Positions 34,287 to 42,766 of a DNA stretch of 64,000 nt are shown in pieces (positions within the stretch are counted from its first letter, which is position 1; each line of letters opens with the position of its first letter). Below the pieces are notes generated by a model. The model searched no databases. It had not been told where the DNA came from and saw nothing but the letters and a program-made list of their open reading frames with translations. The stretch is from Magnetospirillum sp. SS-4 (GTDB taxonomy: Bacteria; Pseudomonadota; Alphaproteobacteria; Rhodospirillales; Magnetospirillaceae), in contig NZ_CACVCH010000013.1 in NCBI RefSeq assembly GCF_902729425.1, forward strand, positions 62,001 through 126,000. The letters are read 5' to 3'. The translations under genes and the position numbers were made by a program.

Positions 34287-35261
34287 CTACCGCCCGCATG
34301 CCGCCAGGGCCGGCGGCAAACGCTGGGCGAATGCCTCGCCCCAGCGTTCGGCCTCGGGCACGGTCAGGTGGTTGCCGTCGAAGCTGGCATAGCCTTCGGC
34401 GGGAACATCCACCAGCGGGCTGCCGATGGCGGCGGCCATGCGGCGCACCACCTCGGGATTCGCCTCGATGGACGGCACCGCCGTCAGGATCAGGCAGCCG
34501 CCGCGCTCCTCCACCATGCGCCTGAACTCGCGCCCGGTGGCGACGATATGGTCCAGGCCGCGCGGCTCGCCGGTGGCCGGCTTCATCACCGGAAACGAAT
34601 CACGGGCGAAGTCCACCGTCAGGGCGCGGCCGTTGAGGCGCGAGCGGTACTGCGCCATGTGGCGGCCGCAGATCATGTCGCTGAACCGGTTGGGCTCGTC
34701 GCGGCACCAGCGGCGGTGCAGGTCGAGCACCCTGGACTTCAGCTCGTATTCCAGCGTCACCTCGGGATGGCCCGACACCACCCGCCGCCCCCACAGATTG
34801 ATGGAGTTGAAGAAGAAGTAATCGGCGTTGACCACCACCAGGCGCGGCCGGAGGTCCAGCTTCTGGACCACCATCTTGGCGAACAGGTCCCATTCGCCGT
34901 TGATGGACGCATTGAAGGTCTTCAGGCCGCGATCCTCGAACGGGCGGCGCACCGCCTCGGCCGAGAACGCGATCACCGCCCGGCTGTTGCCCAGGAACAC
35001 CACGTCGGCCGCCTTCAGGTTGGCCACCGCCGCCGGCTCCTTGTCGAGCCACAGGGCGGCGTGCTCGTAATCGCCAAAGGCGCGGTCGGCGCAGGTGCCC
35101 ATGTAGAATTCCGCCGAATAGCCAGCGGGCGAACAGCGGAATACCCAGAAATTCGACGACAGCCGCCCGTCGACGGCGCTGCCGGCCAGGGCCAGCACCA
35201 GGGCGACGGCGCCCCAGCCCAGCAGAATGCGCAGATAGCGGACCGGATCGGCTTTGATCAT
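34287..35261 (-). CDS. Membrane-anchored SGNH-hydrolase-like protein
   Basis: 324 residues with one N-terminal TM helix (about 9-29) and the rest outside the cytoplasm. VVFLGNSRAVIAFSAEAVRR resembles SGNH block I (G-N-S in place of G-D-S), and FDGNHLTVPEAERWGEAFA near the end supplies the DxxH pair of block V. It follows the MBOAT gene by one base, as AlgJ/AlgX-type helpers follow AlgI. It may complete transfer or removal of O-acetyl groups on an exported polysaccharide. Function is inferred from motifs and position. Confidence 0.65.
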   Translation of the reverse strand: MIKADPVRYLRILLGWGAVALVLALAGSAVDGRLSSNFWVFRCSPAGYSAEFYMGTCADRAFGDYEHAALWLDKEPAAVANLKAADVVFLGNSRAVIAFSAEAVRRPFEDRGLKTFNASINGEWDLFAKMVVQKLDLRPRLVVVNADYFFFNSINLWGRRVVSGHPEVTLEYELKSRVLDLHRRWCRDEPNRFSDMICGRHMAQYRSRLNGRALTVDFARDSFPVMKPATGEPRGLDHIVATGREFRRMVEERGGCLILTAVPSIEANPEVVRRMAAAIGSPLVDVPAEGYASFDGNHLTVPEAERWGEAFAQRLPPALAACGR

Positions 35262-35262
35262 C

Positions 35263-36798
35263 TCAGAACTGCCAGTAAATGAATTCGACGGGTTGCATGG
35301 ACTGCACGAAGGCGATGCAACCCACCACGATCATCGCCACCGCCCAGGCGGCGTTGGGAGACCACGCCACCCGCCGGGCCAGGTGTCCGGGTCTGGGCTG
35401 TTCGCCCAGGGCGGGCTGGTGGGCGTGCAGCCATTCCTGGGTGTTGGGCAGCACCAGCGCCAACCCCAGCACCAGCAGCGTCACCGCCAGCTGGTGGAAG
35501 CCCAGGAAGTAGGGCAGCGCCCGCTCGCTCACCGACACCGGCCCCAGCAGCGGCGCCAGCCTGTTCGCCACCGCTTCCAGGCCGGGGGTGACCACGAACC
35601 GGCCCTCGGCCACGATCAGGCCGTGAAACACGTTCATGGCCGCCTCGAAGCTGGCGGCGCGGAAGAACACCCAGGCCAGCATCACCGCCAGGAAGGTCAG
35701 CCCCCACCCGGCGGCGCGGTAGGCAAAGGCCGGACCCGGCGCCCGCATCCCCGCCGTCAGCTTGCGCCACAGGTGATTGATCACCAGGAACAGGCCGTGC
35801 AGGCCGCCCCAGACGGCGAAGGTCCAGTTGGCCCCGTGCCACAATCCACCCAGCAGCATGACGACCAGCAGATTGGCCATGCGCCGCCCTTCGCCATGAC
35901 GGTTGCCGCCCAGCGGAACGTAGAGATAGTCGCGCAGGAACCGGGACAAGGTGATGTGCCAGCGCCGCCAGAATTCGATGATGCTGGTGGCCTTGTAGGG
36001 CGAGGCGAAATTGGCGGGGAAGCGCAGGCCGAACATCCGCCCCAGCCCCAGCGCCATGTCGGAATAGCCCGAGAAGTCGAAGTAAATCTGAAGGGTATAG
36101 GCCAGGGTTCCCGACCACGCCTCCAGGACGGTGATGGGGTTGCCGGCCGCCGCGCCGTCGAACATGGGGGTGGCGTAGCGGGCCATGGATTCGGCGATCA
36201 CCACCTTCTTGAACAGCCCGATGATGAACAAGGTCAGTCCCACCGCCACGTTCCCGGCGTCCAGGCCGGCCCGGCGCGCCTGATACTGGGGCAGGAACTC
36301 GGCGTGATGGATGATGGGGCCGGCGATCAGCTGGGGAAAGAACAGGACAAACAGCGAGAATTCCAGGATGTCGTAAGGCTTGGTCTCGCCCCGCCAGCAA
36401 TCCACCAGATAGGCGATCTTCTGGAAGGTGAAGAACGAGATGCCCAGCGGCAGCGCCACCGTGACGATGAAGCCGTCCAGGCCGGTCAGATCGGCGAAGG
36501 TGCGGGAAAACAGCCCGGCATACTTGAACCAGCCCAGCGTCCCCAGGTTGAAGGCCAGACCCAGCGCCAGCACGGCGCGCGAGCGGGTCTCGGCCAGGGA
36601 GCGGCCCAGCCGGTAATTGACCAGGGTCGAGCCCAGGATCAGGGCCAGATAGGCCATGTCCCACCAGCCGTAGAACACCATGGAGCACAGCACCAGCCAG
36701 CCGGTGCCGGCGCGGCGGCCGAACCGGCCGCACAGGGCGTAGCCCCCCAGGGTGGCGGGCAGGAACACCAGCATGAACAGGTAGGAATTGAACAGCAT
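35263..36798 (-). CDS. MBOAT O-acyltransferase, AlgI-like
   Basis: A 511-residue polytopic membrane protein of the AlgI/PatA/DltB class that moves acyl groups from the cytoplasm to a surface glycan. The N-terminus MLFNSYLFMLVFLPATLGGY is typical. Other conserved parts are FFPQLIAGPIIHHAEFLPQ, YFDFSGYSDMALGLGRMFG, FWRRWHITLSRFLRDYLYVP and GGLWHGANWTFAVWGGLHG with the catalytic His (about residue 319). It sits between SGNH-like genes with gaps of 1 and 3 nt, so these proteins very likely work together on O-acetylation of the glycan made by this operon. Confidence 0.92.
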   Translation of the reverse strand: MLFNSYLFMLVFLPATLGGYALCGRFGRRAGTGWLVLCSMVFYGWWDMAYLALILGSTLVNYRLGRSLAETRSRAVLALGLAFNLGTLGWFKYAGLFSRTFADLTGLDGFIVTVALPLGISFFTFQKIAYLVDCWRGETKPYDILEFSLFVLFFPQLIAGPIIHHAEFLPQYQARRAGLDAGNVAVGLTLFIIGLFKKVVIAESMARYATPMFDGAAAGNPITVLEAWSGTLAYTLQIYFDFSGYSDMALGLGRMFGLRFPANFASPYKATSIIEFWRRWHITLSRFLRDYLYVPLGGNRHGEGRRMANLLVVMLLGGLWHGANWTFAVWGGLHGLFLVINHLWRKLTAGMRAPGPAFAYRAAGWGLTFLAVMLAWVFFRAASFEAAMNVFHGLIVAEGRFVVTPGLEAVANRLAPLLGPVSVSERALPYFLGFHQLAVTLLVLGLALVLPNTQEWLHAHQPALGEQPRPGHLARRVAWSPNAAWAVAMIVVGCIAFVQSMQPVEFIYWQF

Positions 36799-36801
36799 GG
36801 G

Positions 36802-37830
36802 TCAGCTCTTTCCCCGCAGCAGGCCGTCGACGTAAGGCGCGATCGCCGAGGCGGGCGGATGGTAGTAATCGGTCCAGTCGTTGGGCTCGCCGGACGTTCC
36901 CAGCACCGGCGCCAGGGCGCATTCCAGCCCCTCGCGGGCGCAGGCTTCGACGAACGCCTTGCGCAATGCCATGGGAGCCGGGCGGGCCTTGGCGTTGAAA
37001 TGGGCGGCGGCGGCGGGTTCCAGCGGCAATTCCGCCACCACCACCCGAGGTCGTCCCGGCAAGGTGGCGAGGCGGTGCAGATCATGGGCGATGAACGAGG
37101 CCAGCACCTGCGGTTGGTCGGGCAGGTCGGCCGGAACCGGGGGCAGGCCGGGCCGCGCCGCCGTCATCGGGCCGGCGGCGCCATCGGCCTTGAACCTGCC
37201 CCAGACCAGCTGGTCGCCGGGGTCGAAAACCGGAAACAGCCCGGCGAACACCATGGAAACGTGCTCGGCCACCGTGCGGGGGGACAGCGACAGCAGCCAC
37301 AGCGTCGCCTCCTGCCGGGCCAGGCGCGCCGCCATGCGCAGCCAGTCGCGGCCCGGCACCCGGGGATCGTCGAAGCTGCCGGCCAGCAGGCGGGCCATGT
37401 CCGGCCAGCGCTGGCCAAGCGGCAGCATCTGCACCTGCTGGGTGAAGTGCTCGAAATTCTCCACCAGCACCACCAGGGTCGGCGCCAGGGCGCCGGCGGC
37501 GGCCAGGGACTGGGCCAACGATGCCGAACCGCCCAGCGACGAGCCCGGCACCGCCATGCTGAAGACGCGGCCATGCGACGCCAGTTCCGCCTGTCCCAGC
37601 GCCAAGGTGGCGTTATCGCCGAAGATCAGGACGTCGAACGGGCCGGATTCCCGGACATGGCGCAGCTTGTGGGCGATCAGGTGGGGATTGGATTGCAGCA
37701 TCAGCCGCGCCAGCCGCCGGTCCTGGCCGGGGGCGAAGGGATCGGGGCCGACGGCGCCCCAGTTCTGGAAGGCCGCGAGTCCCAGCAGCGGCACCGCCGC
37801 CGCCAGGAAAAGCCGGCGCAGCAGCCTCAT
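36802..37830 (-). CDS. SGNH-like protein lacking the usual nucleophile
   Basis: 342 residues with an N-terminal signal or anchor (RRLFLAAAVPLLGLAAFQ). VLIFGDNATLALGQAELASH aligns with SGNH block I but reads G-D-N instead of G-D-S, so the nucleophilic Ser is missing there. The C-terminal DWTDYYHPPASAIAPYVDGL retains a D-x-x-H pair. The overall size and position match AlgX/AlgJ-like partners of MBOAT proteins. It could be a non-catalytic glycan-binding partner. The start overlaps the preceding SGNH gene by 4 nt. Confidence 0.6.
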   Translation of the reverse strand: MRLLRRLFLAAAVPLLGLAAFQNWGAVGPDPFAPGQDRRLARLMLQSNPHLIAHKLRHVRESGPFDVLIFGDNATLALGQAELASHGRVFSMAVPGSSLGGSASLAQSLAAAGALAPTLVVLVENFEHFTQQVQMLPLGQRWPDMARLLAGSFDDPRVPGRDWLRMAARLARQEATLWLLSLSPRTVAEHVSMVFAGLFPVFDPGDQLVWGRFKADGAAGPMTAARPGLPPVPADLPDQPQVLASFIAHDLHRLATLPGRPRVVVAELPLEPAAAAHFNAKARPAPMALRKAFVEACAREGLECALAPVLGTSGEPNDWTDYYHPPASAIAPYVDGLLRGKS

Positions 37831-38915
37831 CGGCCGAGGCCCAGTTCCACCAGCCGGGCCGCCGCCGCCTCGCCGGCCAGACGATGCCCCAACGCCGACC
37901 AGTGACCGTCATGGGCGAAATGGATGGCGCCGACGCCATGGGGCCGGAACAGCGGCATCGGATCGACGGCGGCAATGCCCCGTTCCGACAAAAGCCTGAC
38001 CATGTCCTGACGCTGGCGGCGATAGAACGGATCATCGTCCATCAGGTCCTGGCGGGCGGGAATGATCACCACCACCAGCGGCGTTGCCGGCGGCAGCATG
38101 TCGCGCAACCGCCCGACCTCGTCGGCGGCGGAGACCAGCACCGCGTCCATGCGGCCTTCCTCGAACATGCGCTTGCCGTGATTGGGGGCGTCGATCAGCC
38201 TCAGTTCAATCAACAGGGTCTGGAGGCCGCCGACCCGCTTGACCGACACCGCCATGAAATTGTACAGCGCCGAAATCCGGGTCAGGCCGTGCTTGAACCA
38301 GATCAGCGGCGGCGGACGCAGCCCCCCGCCGCCGGCCTCGACCGGCGCCAGCGCATGCCGCCCCATGCAGTCGTAATCCATCACGTCGTTCTCGATGGTG
38401 AGACCGACCACCACCGCCCTGGGCCGCGCCTCGGCCGGCATGCGGGCGATCAGGGTGCGATAGCCGCACACATCGGTGCCGGGGCTGGCGACGTCGTACC
38501 ACGGCAGGTCGAGGGCCTTGCCGGCCACCGCCCCCATGATCTGGTCGCGCTCCACCCCCCAGCCGAAGGTGAAGGAATCGCCCACCGCCCACAGCCGGCC
38601 GGCGGCGGCGGTCTCGGGCTCGTCGTTGCGCAGGCCGAAGGAATTGATCCGCACATGGCTGCGGAAATCGCCGTTGTTTTGCGAGAACCAGCCGTCGAAC
38701 CCGGGCCGGCCGATGGGAACGTCCGGCCAGCCGGCGACCTTGGCGACGGTGATGAAGCGCGACGAATCGAACTCGTCCCAGCGCGGAAACATCACCCGCG
38801 CCGCCACCTCGGCCAGCCCGACCGCCAGGATCAGGCCGAACAGGACGGCCAGCAGGTTGCCAAGGACCGAGCCCCCCTCCGGGCGCCGCGCCGCGCCGCG
38901 CCGGCGCCGGCTCAT
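37827..38915 (-). CDS. SGNH/GDSL hydrolase-like exported protein
   Basis: 362 residues: a basic N-terminus, one TM helix (about 18-38), then an exported domain. Block I is intact in LWAVGDSFTFGWGVERDQIM, and block V in HFAHDGHWSALGHRLAGE carries the Asp and His. FDSSRFITVAKVAGW and RINSFGLRND match the N-terminal part of the larger SGNH family found in surface glycan loci. Start ATG at 38915 overlaps the dehydrogenase stop (ATGA). It is likely an acetyl-esterase or acetyltransferase acting on the exported polymer. Confidence 0.75.
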   Translation of the reverse strand: MSRRRRGAARRPEGGSVLGNLLAVLFGLILAVGLAEVAARVMFPRWDEFDSSRFITVAKVAGWPDVPIGRPGFDGWFSQNNGDFRSHVRINSFGLRNDEPETAAAGRLWAVGDSFTFGWGVERDQIMGAVAGKALDLPWYDVASPGTDVCGYRTLIARMPAEARPRAVVVGLTIENDVMDYDCMGRHALAPVEAGGGGLRPPPLIWFKHGLTRISALYNFMAVSVKRVGGLQTLLIELRLIDAPNHGKRMFEEGRMDAVLVSAADEVGRLRDMLPPATPLVVVIIPARQDLMDDDPFYRRQRQDMVRLLSERGIAAVDPMPLFRPHGVGAIHFAHDGHWSALGHRLAGEAAAARLVELGLGR

Positions 38916-39970
38916 GGCGCCTCTCCGGGAATCCGGTCGGTCAGGCCCCAGCGCGCCTTCCACTGGGGATCGGCGCAATAGATGCGGTAGACCATCTCCA
39001 TGGTCTTCAGCGCCTCCTCGGACGAGCCGTTGACGATGGCCGAGCCCGAGCGCACCGCATCGGCGAATTCGGCGATCTCGTCGGCCCAGCTGGGATCGTG
39101 GTTGTAGCGGGTGGTCTGCTCCTTGGGGTCGCCGGCGTCCTGGGGATGCGCCCAGGCCACCGTCAGGGTCTCGGCGCCGTAGGACTTGGAACCCGACAAG
39201 ATGCCCGCCAGCACGATGGTGCCGCCCGACAGGGTGATCTCCAGGTTGAAGCGGTGCCGCCACTGGGTGGCCGAGCTGTGCAGCATGGCGACCACGCCGG
39301 ATTTCGAGCGCATCAGGGCAAAGGCGTTGTCCTCGACGTCGTGCTTCCAGAAATCGTTGGACACGAAGGAATGGATGTCGTCGAACTCGCCGCCGAACAG
39401 CCGGATCAGATCGACCATGTGGATGCCCTGGTCCAGCAGGACGCCGCCGCCGGCGATGGTGCGCTTGGTCCGCCAGTGGTCGGGCGAACGGAAATCGATG
39501 ATGGTGGACTTGCCGTAGACGCCGCGCAGGTTCAGCACCCGGCCCAGTTCGCCCGACTGGACCAGCGCCAGGGCGTCGCGGACCGAATCGTGATAGCGGT
39601 GGTTGAAGCCGTATTTGAGCTTCAGGCCGGGATGGCGCGCCTCGGCCGCCCGGACTGCGGCGATATCGGCCAGATCGCGGCCCGGCGGCTTCTCGCAGAA
39701 GACGTGCAGCCCCCGCTCCAGCCCGGCGATGGTAACCTCGGCGGCGATGTCGTTGGTCAGGCAGACGAACAGCGCATCCAGCCGCTCGGCCTCCAGCAGG
39801 CGCTGGTAATGGCCGTAGTGGCGGACACCGTCGGCGAAGGCACCCTCGCCGTCCAGCCGGCGGTCGCACACCGCCGCCGTCTCCATGTGGGGATGCTGGT
39901 CGATGAACTGGCGGCGGCGCTGGCCGACCACGCCATAGCCGGCGATGCCCACCCGCAGGCGGTCAGCCAT
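38912..39970 (-). CDS. Gfo/Idh/MocA-family sugar dehydrogenase
   Basis: A 352-residue NAD(P)-dependent oxidoreductase. The Rossmann motif is VGIAGYGVVGQRRRQFIDQ, the family EKP motif is in VFCEKPPGRDL, and the substrate domain has GGGVLLDQGIHMVDLIRLFG with the conserved D-x-x-x-H. It overlaps the following SGNH gene by 4 nt and the preceding dehydrogenase gene by 8 nt. It probably oxidises or reduces a nucleotide-linked sugar or inositol-like residue; the substrate is not readable. Confidence 0.85.
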   Translation of the reverse strand: MADRLRVGIAGYGVVGQRRRQFIDQHPHMETAAVCDRRLDGEGAFADGVRHYGHYQRLLEAERLDALFVCLTNDIAAEVTIAGLERGLHVFCEKPPGRDLADIAAVRAAEARHPGLKLKYGFNHRYHDSVRDALALVQSGELGRVLNLRGVYGKSTIIDFRSPDHWRTKRTIAGGGVLLDQGIHMVDLIRLFGGEFDDIHSFVSNDFWKHDVEDNAFALMRSKSGVVAMLHSSATQWRHRFNLEITLSGGTIVLAGILSGSKSYGAETLTVAWAHPQDAGDPKEQTTRYNHDPSWADEIAEFADAVRSGSAIVNGSSEEALKTMEMVYRIYCADPQWKARWGLTDRIPGEAP

Positions 39971-41078
39971 GGGCGGGAATCCGGTAAAGATCGGATATGG
40001 CCTCGTCGGGTCGGCCCAGCCGGTTCGACTGCTCGGGCGAGTCCACCGTCACCCAGCCGCCGCCGGCCTCGTCCGAGCGATAGAAGGCGTGCAGCAGCTT
40101 CAAGGTCGCCAGGCAATCGGCGCGGCTGACCGGATAGGGCGCGCCCTGGTGGAAGCTGGCGGCGATGTCCCTGTACATCTGGGCATGGCCATAGCCGTAG
40201 ACCGCGCCATGGCCCTCGATGCCCTTGAAATCCTCGGAATGAAGGGCGCAGGCGGTGGGATCGGGGGTGAACACCTGCAATTCGTTGACGGCGATGCCGC
40301 CGATCTGGGCCAGCCCCTTCTCGCCGACGATGGAGATGGACGCCTCGAAATCGTCGGGCCGGGCCGCCGTGGTCACTTCCAGCACGCCCACCGCCTTTCC
40401 GGCATAGCGCAAGGTCGCCACCACGGTGTCCTCCACCTCGATGTCGGCGCCCAAGGTCCGCATGGTGGCGGAAACCTGATCGACCTCGCCACCCAGGTGG
40501 CGCAGCAGGTCGACATGGTGGATGCCCTGGTTGGTCAGCGCGCCGCCGTCATGGCTGAAGGTGCCGCGCCAGGGCGCCAGGTCGTAATAGCGCTGCGGCC
40601 GACACCAGCGCACCCGCACGCTCATGATGCGGATGGCGCCCAGCTCGCCGTCGGCCAGGGCCTGCCTGACGCGGGCCACCGCCTTGTTGTGGCGGTTCTG
40701 GAACACCGGGAAGATCCCCAGGCCCAGCCGGTCGGCGGTCTCCCACGCCTTCTCCAGCTGCTCGGGGCGCATCATGGTGGGCTTTTCCAGGATGATGTGC
40801 TTGCCGAAGCGCTCCATCATCTCCAGCCCGTGCTCGGAATGCATGCCGGACGGCGTGATCACCGCCACCACCGCCACCTCGGGATGCTCGGCCAGCATGC
40901 GGCGGTAATCGGTGTAGCAGGGAACCCCGAACTCGTCGCCATAGGCCCGGGCCTTGTCGAGGACGAGATCGCAGACGGCGGCCAGTTCGACGCCGCCGGT
41001 GGCGACGATGGAACGGGCGTGGTGGCCGGCGATGCGGCCGCAGCCCACCAGCGCGACTTTGACGGTATTACTGGTCAT
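39963..41078 (-). CDS. Gfo/Idh/MocA-family sugar dehydrogenase (second copy)
   Basis: 371 residues. Rossmann motif VALVGCGRIAGHHARSIVAT, EKP in IILEKPTMMRPEQL, and GGALTNQGIHHVDLLRHLGG with the catalytic H-x-x-D region. The N-terminal and EKP regions resemble WbpB/WlbA, which oxidise UDP-N-acetylglucosaminuronate at C3, but no partner aminotransferase of the WbpE type lies alongside. Together with the next gene it would provide two successive redox steps on a sugar. Confidence 0.85.
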   Translation of the reverse strand: MTSNTVKVALVGCGRIAGHHARSIVATGGVELAAVCDLVLDKARAYGDEFGVPCYTDYRRMLAEHPEVAVVAVITPSGMHSEHGLEMMERFGKHIILEKPTMMRPEQLEKAWETADRLGLGIFPVFQNRHNKAVARVRQALADGELGAIRIMSVRVRWCRPQRYYDLAPWRGTFSHDGGALTNQGIHHVDLLRHLGGEVDQVSATMRTLGADIEVEDTVVATLRYAGKAVGVLEVTTAARPDDFEASISIVGEKGLAQIGGIAVNELQVFTPDPTACALHSEDFKGIEGHGAVYGYGHAQMYRDIAASFHQGAPYPVSRADCLATLKLLHAFYRSDEAGGGWVTVDSPEQSNRLGRPDEAISDLYRIPAHG

Positions 41079-41099
41079 GCGATGTCCCCTGCTTCGCGG

Positions 41100-42710
41100 C
41101 TAAGGGTCAATATCACCAAACAGCAGGGATTTCCAGGTCGCCACGTCCGGCGGACTGAGCACCCGGGCGTAGTCCAGCGGCGCGGGCGGCGGCGTGGCCG
41201 CCAGCGCCCCGGGCAACTCGTCCGGCGTCACCGCCACCGCCTTGATGCCGGCCGGCAGGATGTCCACCGCCAGCCGGTCGTCGGGCAGCAACCGGAAGGT
41301 GGGCAGCCCCAGCAGCAGCCCCTCCAGGCTGGAGGTGCCGGTGGCGGCGATCACCGCCGACAGGGCGGCGTGGCCGGCGATGCCGGTGTCGGTGCGCTCC
41401 AGATTGGCTTCCTCGGCGAAGTCGAGCGGGTACATGGGATGCGGCTTGACCAGCACGCGGCGGCCGCCCCGCGCCAGCCGCCGCCCCGCCTCCACCTGCA
41501 TCCGGGCGATGGCGGGAATCGCCGACAGCGGCACGAACACCGGCGCATCGGCGGCATAACGTCCGCCGGCGACCGGCGGCAACCGCCACGCCCCGGCGAC
41601 GGCGATGCGCCCGGCCGGCACGTCCCAGGCCACCAGTTCGTCACGGTAGGCGGGACCGTCGGCGATCACCTCGTCGGGCAGGCTGTCCAGCCCGTCCACA
41701 TTGGCACGCGGCGAGTAATTGATCTGATGCGGTCCGATCACGGTGTGCTGATAGCCCAGGCTGCGCACCGCCAGCGGACGGGCGGCGCGGCAGAGATCGC
41801 GTTCCCAGGCGTGATTCTCCCACGGCCAGCACACCGAGGCGGGCCGGGCCGAGCGAAGAAACCGCCGCTGGCAATGCATCTGCCAGGCATTCATGGCGGG
41901 GCCGCCACCGGAATTCTCGCGCGATGCCGCCCGACGCACCAGCCAACCGAATTCGCCGGCCGTGTCGGCGGCGGTGGGCCGCCACGCCTGGACCGGCATG
42001 GAGAGCGCGAACCAGGGCGAGCCCCAGCCGTGCAGCGAGGCGGTGCGGCCGTCCCCGGCCAGCTCGGCCGCCCGGCCGGGCGGACAGTCGCAGTGCAGCA
42101 GGCGCTTCAGGGCCGGCAGCTCGCGCATCAGGGTGCCAAAATAGACGTCGAAGCCGTCGGCGCGGCTGCCGGGATGGCCGTAGACCAGCAGCACCGCCGA
42201 GCCCGGCGGAAGCGCCGGCCGCAGCCGCCGGGTCCTCGCCACCGCCACCACCAGCCGCAGCGCCAGCTTGCCCCGCGCCAGGAAACCGCGGATGGCCCGC
42301 CGCCATGTCGGCAGGACCAGCGGCGGCGGCGTTCCGGCCGTCACGCCGGGACGGGACGCGATCTGGCGAAAGGTCCAGGGATCGTCGCAGACCATCAGGC
42401 AGGGCTCGGGCAGCGCCGCCAGCTCGCGGGCCAGCAGGTCCCAGGCCAGCATCAGGCCGAAATCCGAGCCGAAGGCGCCGCAGGCGACGCCGTGCGACAA
42501 TTCCGCCGTGGGGGTGCGCCCCAGCCGGCGGGCCAGGCTCCACCACGTCTCGCGGCAATCCTCGAACGCCGCTTCCAGCCGGTGGGCCAGGCGCGGCAGC
42601 TTGCGGGCGGGATCGAGCCCGGAGACATCGGACTCGGTCACCGCCAGCCAGTGGCGCCACTGGCCGTCGACGGACGGCAGGTCGCCGGATGTGCGGAGCA
42701 GGATGGTCAT
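41100..42710 (-). CDS. Putative GT-B-like surface glycan transferase
   Basis: 536 residues, no signal peptide, family not recognised with certainty. The C-terminal half has SLGYQHTVIGPHQINYSPRA, RVLVKPHPMYPLDFAEEANL with an HP pair (424-425), and ATGTSSLEGLLLGLPTFRLL with a Ser-Ser pair (460-461). This pattern occurs in polysialyltransferase-like and capsule-type transferases and is similar in layout to the protein at 906-2075. It is the first gene of the seven-gene minus-strand operon, 21 nt before the first dehydrogenase, and starts 56 nt from the divergent methyltransferase gene. Confidence 0.55.
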   Translation of the reverse strand: MTILLRTSGDLPSVDGQWRHWLAVTESDVSGLDPARKLPRLAHRLEAAFEDCRETWWSLARRLGRTPTAELSHGVACGAFGSDFGLMLAWDLLARELAALPEPCLMVCDDPWTFRQIASRPGVTAGTPPPLVLPTWRRAIRGFLARGKLALRLVVAVARTRRLRPALPPGSAVLLVYGHPGSRADGFDVYFGTLMRELPALKRLLHCDCPPGRAAELAGDGRTASLHGWGSPWFALSMPVQAWRPTAADTAGEFGWLVRRAASRENSGGGPAMNAWQMHCQRRFLRSARPASVCWPWENHAWERDLCRAARPLAVRSLGYQHTVIGPHQINYSPRANVDGLDSLPDEVIADGPAYRDELVAWDVPAGRIAVAGAWRLPPVAGGRYAADAPVFVPLSAIPAIARMQVEAGRRLARGGRRVLVKPHPMYPLDFAEEANLERTDTGIAGHAALSAVIAATGTSSLEGLLLGLPTFRLLPDDRLAVDILPAGIKAVAVTPDELPGALAATPPPAPLDYARVLSPPDVATWKSLLFGDIDP

Positions 42711-42766
42711 TTACAAAAGGGTTGTGGCATAGTGCCGGCCCCCGCGCAAGGTGGCGAAGGATTACG

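Noticed and set aside
35254-37905. 883-residue open frame on the plus strand
   Set aside because: Antisense to the MBOAT gene and one SGNH-like gene; shadow of GC-rich codons.
42710-42740. TGG-N8-GC-like sigma-54 pattern before the methyltransferase at 42767
   Set aside because: GG and GC spacing fit by chance, but the TTGC half-site is missing.
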